A stretch of 7,249 nucleotides of DNA from UBA4055 sp036721445 (GTDB taxonomy: Bacteria; UBA4055): assembly GCA_036721445.1 (NCBI GenBank), contig DAIMKZ010000109.1, positions 1-7,249 on the forward strand, given 5' to 3'. Below are positions 1 through 6,083 of the stretch, piece by piece. The number at the start of each line of letters is the position of its first letter. The stretch's first letter is position 1. Under the pieces are notes generated by a model, which was not told where the DNA came from, made no database searches, and saw nothing but the letters and a program-made list of their open reading frames with translations. The translations under genes were made by a program, and so were the position numbers.

Positions 1-542
1 TCCCTGTATGGCTGGCTATATATATAGCCGTGAGGACAACTTCTGAAGGTCCGGGTTTCTACAGGGCCAATGTCATAGGTAAAGACCAGAAACCGTTCGT
101 CATGCTCAAATACCGCTCGATGTATTACGGCGCGAGCATAAAGAGCCACATTGAACGCGCTGAAAAGATGATAAAGAACAATCAGACCGTGGATAAGGAC
201 GAGAATGATCCAAGGATCACTCCGCTGGGCCGTGTTATGAGGAAATATTCTATTGACGAATTTCCTCAGTTATGGTCTGTGCTCAAGGGAGATATGAGCC
301 TTGTAGGACCTCGCCCTTGCGTGCCCTACGAGCTTGAGCAGATGAAGGAATGGCACAAGAAAAGATTTTCTGTCATTCCCGGCATGACAGGTTTATGGCA
401 GATCAAGGGCAGGGCGGAAGTTAAGTTCAACGAACAGATAGTTCTGGACATTTATTATATTGAGAACCGTTCGGTCTCTCTTGATCTTGAAATATTAGCC
501 AAGACCGCACTCGTCGTTCTTTTCGGACACGGCGGCAAGTAA
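1..542 (+). CDS. Undecaprenyl-phosphate sugar-1-phosphate transferase, C-terminal part (5' end outside window)
   Basis: This is the catalytic C-terminal domain of a bacterial sugar transferase (WbaP/WcaJ-type polyprenol-phosphate hexose-1-phosphate transferase). The family moves a sugar phosphate from a nucleotide sugar onto undecaprenyl phosphate at the inner face of the cytoplasmic membrane, the first step of repeat-unit assembly. The frame is open from base 3, so the gene runs in from the left. The GTG at 30 is internal, because the hydrophobic residues before it (P-V-W-L-A-I-Y-I-A) fit the end of the family's membrane helix. Visible motifs are KYRSM (nt 108-122), the acidic pair in DEFPQ (about 252-266), VGPRP (303-317) and PGMTGLWQ (378-401). 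About 179 residues are present. The protein ends in GHGGK and stops with TAA at 540-542, the family's usual end. The donor sugar (glucose, galactose or an N-acetyl sugar) cannot be read from this part. No terminator is evident downstream. Confidence 0.93.
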   Translation, partial: PVWLAIYIAVRTTSEGPGFYRANVIGKDQKPFVMLKYRSMYYGASIKSHIERAEKMIKNNQTVDKDENDPRITPLGRVMRKYSIDEFPQLWSVLKGDMSLVGPRPCVPYELEQMKEWHKKRFSVIPGMTGLWQIKGRAEVKFNEQIVLDIYYIENRSVSLDLEILAKTALVVLFGHGGK

Positions 543-665
543 TACCCGATCCTGAATATTTAATTTAAGCCGACCTTAAAGTGATGTCGGATAAAGGCGT
601 GAGTGATATTTTGCCGTTAAGAAACAGCATCGTTCCGCAGGGATTTATGATGTTTTAGGTAAAAT

Positions 666-704
666 ATACCGGAAGCCCCGATATCAGCTTTCGGGAGGCG
701 GTAT
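666..704 (+). other. Imperfect hairpin with ops-like right arm
   Basis: ATACC (666-670) can pair with GGTAT (700-704), and within that GCC plus CCGA (675-681) with TCGG plus GGC (691-694 and 697-699), around a loop of about nine bases. The pairing is interrupted by small asymmetric bulges. No T-run follows, so it is not a standard intrinsic terminator. The right arm contains GGCGGTA, seven of the eight core bases (GGCGGTAG) of the ops element found in leaders of polysaccharide operons. Function is unproven. It lies upstream of the promoter at 739-767, so it would act only on read-through transcripts from the sugar transferase side. Confidence 0.3.
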
Positions 705-738
705 TAAATATTCAGGGCAGGTTCGTTCACCTTTGCAA

Positions 739-767
739 TTGACACTTGTGACATAAATGATTATATT
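739..767 (+). promoter_or_regulatory. Sigma70-type promoter for the export gene operon
   Basis: A perfect -35 box TTGACA (739-744) is followed after exactly 17 bases by TATATT (762-767), five of six matches to the -10 consensus. Transcription would start near 774 and leave a leader of about 70 bases before the ATG at 845. The position, at the end of an AT-rich gap ahead of a long co-directional gene pair, supports a real promoter for the export gene and capF. Confidence 0.7.
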
Positions 768-844
768 TAAGCCTTATTAAATGAACAAAAATGATAAATT
801 TGAGTTCATATTGGGAAAATTATAACTATTTCGGATGAAAGATC

Positions 845-3526
845 ATGAGAAAAATGCTCATATGTGCAATATTTACGGCTTTACTAACAAATGTGCTTTT
901 CGCCCAGAACGGCGGCGGAGTGACGACTGTCAATGTGCCGTCAGCGAACGGCGCGGCAACTGTGACCATACCTGTTGATGCCAAAGCGGCCGAAGCGCTG
1001 ATCAACGGCAACGGAAAAAGCGCTGCCGGAGTCGAGGGCCTTGACCTGAACACTCAGGTGGAGATCGGCCAGCAGCAGCTTCTGGAGCAGCTCAAAGAGA
1101 CGGAGAATGCCGACAAGATCCAGGACAGGCTGATGCAGGAAGCCGAAAAAGCGGCGCAGGACGATGACGAGGAAAAGATCGTCAACATAAGGAGCGCGGA
1201 TTTTTTACGGGAGATCACACTGAGCACAAAAGGCTTTTACGGCTATGACCTCTTCTACACCAGCCGCGGATTCAAGCTCGAGTCGTCAATGACGGCGTAT
1301 TCCGACTACCAGGTCGGGCCGGGCGACGAGATAGTGATCGCCATGTGGGGCGATGTCGAACTCAGAAATGTGCTCAAAGTGTCGAACGAGGGAACAATAT
1401 ACGTCAATAACGTGGGACTCGTTTCCGTCAACGGGCTCAAGCTCGACGAGCTGGAAGCGAAGCTTAAAAAACTCCTTTCCCGCGCATATATTACGCTTGA
1501 GCCCGCAGGCGGCAGGGAAGCAAGCACGTTTCTCGATGTCTCGCTCGGCAAACTAAGGCCCATCACGGTCTTTCTTGTCGGAGACGTGTTCAAGAAAGGG
1601 GCGATAAAGCTTGACTCATACTCCACAGTATTTACGGCTCTGTACAACGCGGGCGGCCCCACGGCAAAAGGTAGCTTAAGGGATATCCGGGTGATCAGGG
1701 ACGGAAGAACGGTAAGCACGATAGACATCTATGATTACCTCTTAACAGGCGACAAGGTCAACGACATCATTTTAAAGAACGGCGATAACATCCTGGTTCC
1801 GCCAAGATACAGCTCTGTTAAGCTTGAGGGCGAAGTGAACACGGAATCTATATACGAGCTCAAAGAGAGCGAAACTCTCGCTGACCTGATGAAATTTTCG
1901 GGAGGAGTCAGAATAACGGCAAAGCTCGACAGATGCCAGATAGAGCGGATAGTTCCTTTCGAAAAAAGGACTTCGGACATCATGCACTCCAAGGAAGTCG
2001 TTGAATTCAGGCTCGGAACTGCTGAGAACGGTAAGGTTAAGGTCGATCCGGTCAGGCTCAACGACGGAGATATAGTAACGGTCTTCCCGATATCCGAGAT
2101 ATTAATAAATTACGTCAACATCGAGGGTCCGGTACTTCTGCCGGGAAAATACTCCCTGGCTCAGGATATGACCTTAAAGGACCTTATAGAACAGACAGGC
2201 GGGCTTCTGCCTGAGACATTTATGGACAAGGCGCATATTACAAGAACGCTTCCGGATCTTACTACAAAACTTATAGATATCAACCTGAACAGCGAAGAGG
2301 AACTCAACACAAGACTGGAAAGCTCGGATGCCGTAAAAATATACTCGAGATGGGAGCTACTCTCAAGAAAGACCGTTCAGATATCGGGTCATGTCAAGAA
2401 GGTAGGAACGATATACCTTTCAGCGGATGCGAAAGTATCGGACCTCATATATATGGCGGGCGGGCTTGAGGACGAGATCTTCAGAAAGCAGACTTACCTT
2501 GAAAGGGCCGATATTATCAGATACAACGACGACGGAATAACCACTCGCATCATTCCCGTGAACCTGAAGAAGATACTGGACGGGGACAGCGCTGAGGACA
2601 TGGTTATGCAGAACAAAGACCATTTGAAAGTTTACGATATCAATGTGACGGTATTCCCGAAAACTGTCTCGATCAAAGGGCTTGTGAGAAAACCGGGGCA
2701 GTTCAATATGTCTGTCAATATGGGTGTCGAGGATCTGATCCTTCAGGCAGGCGGATTCGAGAAAGAAGCTTATCAGTACGAGGCTGAGGTCTTCAGGGTC
2801 GATCCTTACAACATAACTCCGGATAAGCTCGTATCCGTTCACAAAGTAAAGGTGACAAGAAACAATTTTTTTGCCGGAACGCCCGATAAGAACAAATTCA
2901 TACTCCAGGACAGGGACCTTGTGGTCGTAAGGCAGCATCCGGACTTCCAGTATCAGCGCAATGTTGAATTAAAGGGCGAAGTGAAGTTCCCGGGCACTTA
3001 TTCGCTGCAGAAGGAAAAGGAGACTCTAGCCGAATTGATAGAAAGGGCGGGCGGGCTGAAGAACGAAGCTTTTTCGCAGGGAATCAGGCTGGAAAGGGGA
3101 GATAAACAGGTTCTTTCGGATTTTGAAAAGGTCTCAAAAGGGAGCAGGGGAGGAAGCCTCGTTCTTCAGAACGGAGACGTTATCACGGTTCCGAAACATC
3201 CCGGAGTCGTTTCCGTGGAAGGATTCGTTTTCACACCGGGACTTGTCAAATATACTCCGGGCTGGGACCTCGACGACTATGTTGCCGCGGCGGGCGGCGT
3301 GATGGTTGATGACAACTACATAGAAGGCGAGACCATAGTTTATTATCCGGGCGGCGCGGCCAAAGTCGACGGTTGGATGTTTTCTCCTTCGGTAAAGGAA
3401 GGTTCGCGCATCGTGGTGAAGAAGGAGATAAAGCCCGAGGAGAAAGAGGGTACGAGCCTGAAGGACTGGGTGGCCATAATCGCGAGCATCGTAACTATAT
3501 CATATTACCTGTCCAACACGAACTAA
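845..3526 (+). CDS. Wza-like polysaccharide export protein with seven SLBB repeats
   Basis: This 893-residue protein belongs to the polysaccharide export (Wza/outer-membrane auxiliary) family, which forms the channel through periplasm and outer membrane. Residues 1-20 look like a signal peptide (MRKM, hydrophobic core, cleavage after LFA). Residues 70-112 are rich in Q, E, K and A and may form a coiled coil. The Poly_export domain spans about 150-235 and includes YQVGPGDEIVIAMWGD. Seven SLBB-type repeats then begin near 240, 325, 424, 511, 608, 706 and 788. Most follow the pattern hydrophobic-x-G-x-V-x-x-P-G ... L-x-D-L-I-x-x-A-G-G. A hydrophobic helix at 874-889 precedes the last residues and could be the Wza-like outer-membrane segment. 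E. coli Wza has about 380 residues, so this protein is more than twice as long. The ATG at 845 is the first after an in-frame TGA (836-838); the Shine-Dalgarno is weak (GGATG, 833-837). Confidence 0.93.
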   Translation: MRKMLICAIFTALLTNVLFAQNGGGVTTVNVPSANGAATVTIPVDAKAAEALINGNGKSAAGVEGLDLNTQVEIGQQQLLEQLKETENADKIQDRLMQEAEKAAQDDDEEKIVNIRSADFLREITLSTKGFYGYDLFYTSRGFKLESSMTAYSDYQVGPGDEIVIAMWGDVELRNVLKVSNEGTIYVNNVGLVSVNGLKLDELEAKLKKLLSRAYITLEPAGGREASTFLDVSLGKLRPITVFLVGDVFKKGAIKLDSYSTVFTALYNAGGPTAKGSLRDIRVIRDGRTVSTIDIYDYLLTGDKVNDIILKNGDNILVPPRYSSVKLEGEVNTESIYELKESETLADLMKFSGGVRITAKLDRCQIERIVPFEKRTSDIMHSKEVVEFRLGTAENGKVKVDPVRLNDGDIVTVFPISEILINYVNIEGPVLLPGKYSLAQDMTLKDLIEQTGGLLPETFMDKAHITRTLPDLTTKLIDINLNSEEELNTRLESSDAVKIYSRWELLSRKTVQISGHVKKVGTIYLSADAKVSDLIYMAGGLEDEIFRKQTYLERADIIRYNDDGITTRIIPVNLKKILDGDSAEDMVMQNKDHLKVYDINVTVFPKTVSIKGLVRKPGQFNMSVNMGVEDLILQAGGFEKEAYQYEAEVFRVDPYNITPDKLVSVHKVKVTRNNFFAGTPDKNKFILQDRDLVVVRQHPDFQYQRNVELKGEVKFPGTYSLQKEKETLAELIERAGGLKNEAFSQGIRLERGDKQVLSDFEKVSKGSRGGSLVLQNGDVITVPKHPGVVSVEGFVFTPGLVKYTPGWDLDDYVAAAGGVMVDDNYIEGETIVYYPGGAAKVDGWMFSPSVKEGSRIVVKKEIKPEEKEGTSLKDWVAIIASIVTISYYLSNTN

Positions 3527-3533
3527 GGGGGAG
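3525..3533 (+). promoter_or_regulatory. Ribosome-binding site of capF
   Basis: The purine run AAGGGGGAG begins within the stop codon of the export gene. Two ATGs follow in frame, at 3534 and 3537. AAGGG lies 4 bases from the first and 7 from the second, so the second fits normal spacing better. The overlap with the stop codon suggests coupled translation. Confidence 0.6.
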
Positions 3534-3536
3534 ATG

Positions 3537-4649
3537 ATGAAGAAAATACTCATTACAGGCGCGAGAGGATTCATAGGCAGGAACATGACCGCCGCGTTCA
3601 GGGAGAACAAGGATGTCACGCTTTTTTTATACGATATAGAGAACGAGCTTTACGCACTCAAACAGTTCATACTTGAATCCGATATTATCTTCCATTTTGC
3701 CGGCATAAACAGGCCCAAGGAGGATGAGGATTACGAGGGCAATCTGGGATCATTACAGGCTGTTATTGAGATCTGCGAATCCGAAAAGCACATCATCCCG
3801 ATCGTACTTACTTCATCGATCCAGGCGGACTACGACAATCCGTACGGGCTCAGCAAGAAAAGGGCCGAGGAAGCGCTCATAAAATACGGGATGGACAACG
3901 ATGTGAAGGTCTATGTTTACAGGCTTAAGAACGTTTTCGGAAAGTGGTGCAGGCCGAACTACAACTCAGCGGTCGCGACATTCTGCCACAACATAGCCAA
4001 TGACAAGCCTGTTACTATTTCCGACAGGAACAATATCGTCAGCCTGGTCTATATCGACGACGTTATGGATAAGTTCAAGAAAATACCTTTCTACGAATAT
4101 CACGACAAATCTAAATTCTACCACGAGATAGATACATACTACTCTAAGACGCTCGGAGAGATAGTCGATACGCTCTATAAATTCCATGATTCAAGGAAAA
4201 ACCTGCTGCTCCCGAACATGGAGGACCAGTTCCAGAAGAAGCTGTATTCGTCTTATCTGAGCTATCTGCCGGTTAACGCTTTTGCCTATGAACTCAAGAT
4301 GAACGTTGACGGAAGAGGTTCTTTTACCGAATTTTTAAAGTCGAACGAGAGAGGGCAGGTCTCTATTAATGTCGCTAAGCCGGGCATCACCAAGGGGAAC
4401 CACTGGCACCATACGAAAACCGAGAAATTCCTCGTAGTATCAGGCAAGGCGGCTATAAGATTCAGGCAGATAAATTCGGTCGAAGTGACGGAGTACATCG
4501 TGTCCGGCGAAAAAATGCAGGTGGTTGACATTCCTCCGGGATATACTCATCACATCATGAATATAGGCACAACAGACCTCGTGACCGTCATGTGGGCGAG
4601 CGAGAACTTCGATCCTGAAAATCCGGATACTTTCTTTCTGGAGATCTAG
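3537..4649 (+). CDS. capF: CapF-type bifunctional SDR reductase/cupin enzyme of UDP-L-FucNAc synthesis
   Basis: The protein matches CapF/WbjC, a two-domain enzyme that reduces the 4-keto sugar made by CapE to UDP-2-acetamido-2,6-dideoxy-L-talose with NADPH; CapG then gives UDP-N-acetyl-L-fucosamine. At 370 residues it has essentially the length of S. aureus CapF (about 369). The N-terminal SDR domain shows the nucleotide-binding TGARGFIG (residues 7-14), a serine-rich strand (TSSIQ, about 92-96) and the catalytic YGLSK (Y103, K107). The family signature FGKWCRPNYNS follows near 134-144. The C-terminal cupin carries GNHWHHTKTEKF (about 287-298) and GYTHH (335-339), supplying the metal-binding histidines and glutamate. 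It ends in FFLEI. It follows the export gene by ten bases and is probably in its operon. ATG 3537 is preferred to 3534 on Shine-Dalgarno spacing. Its stop overlaps that of the convergent ugd. The partner enzymes CapE and CapG are not in the window. Confidence 0.93.
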   Translation: MKKILITGARGFIGRNMTAAFRENKDVTLFLYDIENELYALKQFILESDIIFHFAGINRPKEDEDYEGNLGSLQAVIEICESEKHIIPIVLTSSIQADYDNPYGLSKKRAEEALIKYGMDNDVKVYVYRLKNVFGKWCRPNYNSAVATFCHNIANDKPVTISDRNNIVSLVYIDDVMDKFKKIPFYEYHDKSKFYHEIDTYYSKTLGEIVDTLYKFHDSRKNLLLPNMEDQFQKKLYSSYLSYLPVNAFAYELKMNVDGRGSFTEFLKSNERGQVSINVAKPGITKGNHWHHTKTEKFLVVSGKAAIRFRQINSVEVTEYIVSGEKMQVVDIPPGYTHHIMNIGTTDLVTVMWASENFDPENPDTFFLEI

Positions 4650-5962
4650 AACTGTCTGCCTACGGAGTGGTATTCGACTCCGGCCTTGATCATATCTTTT
4701 ACGCAGTAAATATTTCTGCCGTCATATAAAAGCGGAGTACGCATAAGTTTCTTGTAATCGTCAGGTTTAACGGCTTTTACTTTATCCCATTCGGTGAATA
4801 TGAAGCAGACGTTAGATTCTTTCAAAGCGTCCTGAGGCTTTTTTACATAGGTGATCGAACCTCTGCCGATCTTTCCTTCAGGGAATTTCTCCCTGAAATT
4901 ATCTTCGCCTACCGGATCGTAAGCGTAAATTTCCGCGCCCTGCTCAAGAAGCAGCGGAACATTGTCCAGAGACGGCGCTTCTCTCAAGTCGTCTGTTCCC
5001 GGCTTGAAAGTGAGTCCCAGCACGGCGACCTTCAGTCCGCTGAAGGTTATCAGCCGCTTGCTAGCTTTTTTAAAAAGAAGGGTCTTCTGCGTCTTGTTCA
5101 CCTCGATAGCGGCTGTTACGGTCTTAAGATCGTAGCCGTGCTGCCTGGCCAGATACTCGAGCGCTTTCGTGTCCTTTGGGAAGCACGACCCGCCGTAGCC
5201 TATCCCGGCGTTTAAAAATTTCGAACCTATCCTTTCGTCGTAGCTCATTCCTTTCGCCACATCCTGAATGTCAGCGCCCACAAGCTCGCACAGATTGGCT
5301 ATGTCGTTCATATACGATATCTTGAGCGCGAGAAAATCGTTGGACGCGTATTTTATCATCTCGGCCGACCTTCTGGAAACAGAAACTATAGGCAGCTTGA
5401 AAGGTTTATATATTTTCATCAGAATATTTTCGGCCCATTTACTTTCTGTTCCGATAATGATCCTTGCCGCCTGAAGCGTGTCCTTAACGGCCGATCCCTG
5501 AGCCAGAAATTCCGGGTTCGACGCAACTTCGACCTTTGTGCCGTTCACCAGAAAATCGTGGATGAACTGCTCAACTTTGTCATTCGTGCCGACAGGAACC
5601 GTAGATTTTACGACAACAAGACAATCTTTCTCAACGCTTTCCGCTATCTGCCTCGCCACGGTCGCGATATGAGAAAGATTCGCGCTTCCGTCCAGTTGCT
5701 CGGGAGTTCCCACTCCGATAAAAATAGCATCGGCATCTTTATAGGCCGATCTGAAATCAACTGTATAATCAAGCCTCCCGGCCTTATAGTTCTTTTTCAT
5801 CAGTTCTTCAAGACCTTCCTCATAAATTGGGGAGACTCCTTTTTTCATCTTCTTTACTTTTGCTTCATCAATATCAACGCAGACCACATTATGGCCCACT
5901 TCGGCGAAACATACGCCCGCGACAAGCCCCACATAACCCGTTCCGGCTACAGCTATTTTCAT
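4646..5962 (-). CDS. ugd: UDP-glucose 6-dehydrogenase
   Basis: This is a cytoplasmic NAD-dependent enzyme that oxidises UDP-glucose twice to UDP-glucuronate, a precursor of acidic capsule sugars. At 438 residues it has the normal length. The N-terminal Rossmann motif is AGTGYVGLVAG (6-16), followed by GTPEQLDGSANL (85-96). The substrate-side motif SNPEFLAQGSAV (148-159) is typical of UDP-glucose dehydrogenases and unlike UDP-ManNAc dehydrogenase (WecC). Lys204 (EMIKY) and the catalytic Cys260 in GYGGSCFPKD (256-264) are present. The C-terminal domain has LGLTFKPGTDDLREAPS (315-331). The ATG at 5962-5960 is chosen because the conserved start MKIAVAGTGYVG begins there, with GAGGG (complement of 5968-5972) five bases upstream; the frame stays open further upstream, but without family similarity. 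The gene faces against all its neighbours, and its TAG shares CTAG with capF's stop. A related dehydrogenase with another UDP-sugar substrate is possible but less likely. Confidence 0.94.
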   Translation of the reverse strand: MKIAVAGTGYVGLVAGVCFAEVGHNVVCVDIDEAKVKKMKKGVSPIYEEGLEELMKKNYKAGRLDYTVDFRSAYKDADAIFIGVGTPEQLDGSANLSHIATVARQIAESVEKDCLVVVKSTVPVGTNDKVEQFIHDFLVNGTKVEVASNPEFLAQGSAVKDTLQAARIIIGTESKWAENILMKIYKPFKLPIVSVSRRSAEMIKYASNDFLALKISYMNDIANLCELVGADIQDVAKGMSYDERIGSKFLNAGIGYGGSCFPKDTKALEYLARQHGYDLKTVTAAIEVNKTQKTLLFKKASKRLITFSGLKVAVLGLTFKPGTDDLREAPSLDNVPLLLEQGAEIYAYDPVGEDNFREKFPEGKIGRGSITYVKKPQDALKESNVCFIFTEWDKVKAVKPDDYKKLMRTPLLYDGRNIYCVKDMIKAGVEYHSVGRQF

Positions 5963-6001
5963 TTGAACCCTCAAGCTTAATTTAATACTGCTTAAATATA
6001 A

Positions 6002-6031
6002 ATTATATGTTGAAAATACGCAATTGTTCAA
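6002..6031 (-). promoter_or_regulatory. Candidate promoter for ugd
   Basis: On the minus strand TTGAAC (complement of 6026-6031, four of six matches) is followed after 18 bases by a perfect TATAAT (complement of 6002-6007). Transcription would start near 5995, giving a leader of about 33 bases before the ATG at 5962. It lies in the AT-rich divergent gap, where such boxes can also arise by chance. Confidence 0.5.
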
Positions 6032-6052
6032 TTATATTCCAAAAGATTATTT

Positions 6053-6058
6053 TATAAT
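6053..6058 (+). promoter_or_regulatory. Candidate -10 box for the 2-epimerase gene
   Basis: A perfect TATAAT lies at 6053-6058; no good -35 box is found 16 to 18 bases upstream (AATTAT at 6030-6035 is poor). Transcription would start near 6065. This leaves a short leader that contains the Shine-Dalgarno at 6072-6077 and agrees with a translation start at 6084. The weak -35 suggests low activity or an activator. It adjoins the ugd -35 box, so the two promoters may interfere. Confidence 0.4.
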
Positions 6059-6069
6059 GCAGATTAACC

Positions 6070-6077
6070 GGAAGGAG
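6070..6077 (+). promoter_or_regulatory. Strong ribosome-binding site that fixes a TTG start
   Basis: GGAAGGAG (6070-6077) contains AAGGAG six bases before the TTG at 6084. This is the best Shine-Dalgarno in the window. Upstream in-frame starts (TTG 6024, ATG 6057) have none. Confidence 0.8.
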
Positions 6078-6083
6078 TATCGT

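Larger units (their letters stand above)
543..844. other. Intergenic region between sugar transferase and export gene
   Basis: This 302-base stretch has no supported gene and is clearly more AT-rich than its neighbours. It holds an imperfect hairpin at 666-704 and a strong promoter candidate at 739-767, listed separately. A weak 5-bp inverted repeat (570-574 with 586-590) has no T-run and is not a convincing terminator. Two tiny open frames (ATG at 781 and at 791, 14 and 15 codons) lack ribosome-binding sites and are probably chance. Confidence 0.6.

Noticed and set aside
30..542. The GTG at 30 as the real start of a short sugar transferase
   Set aside because: The frame is open to the left edge and the preceding residues fit the family's membrane helix, so this is an internal codon of a gene cut by the window.
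570..590. Inverted repeat CCGAC/GTCGG after the sugar transferase as a terminator
   Set aside because: The stem is only five pairs with an eleven-base loop and no T-run follows.
795..802. TAAATTTG, a match to the Bacteroidota -7 promoter motif (TAnnTTTG)
   Set aside because: No TTTG-type -33 box lies at the right distance, and the TTGACA/17/TATATT promoter just upstream is far stronger.
2420..2938. Open frame of 172 codons on the minus strand
   Set aside because: It lies wholly opposite the export gene, matches no family I know, and no ribosome-binding site was identified for it. It is a shadow of the coding strand.
5558..5980. Plus-strand frame of 140 codons opposite ugd
   Set aside because: It mirrors the conserved N-terminal region of ugd and has no recognisable domain.
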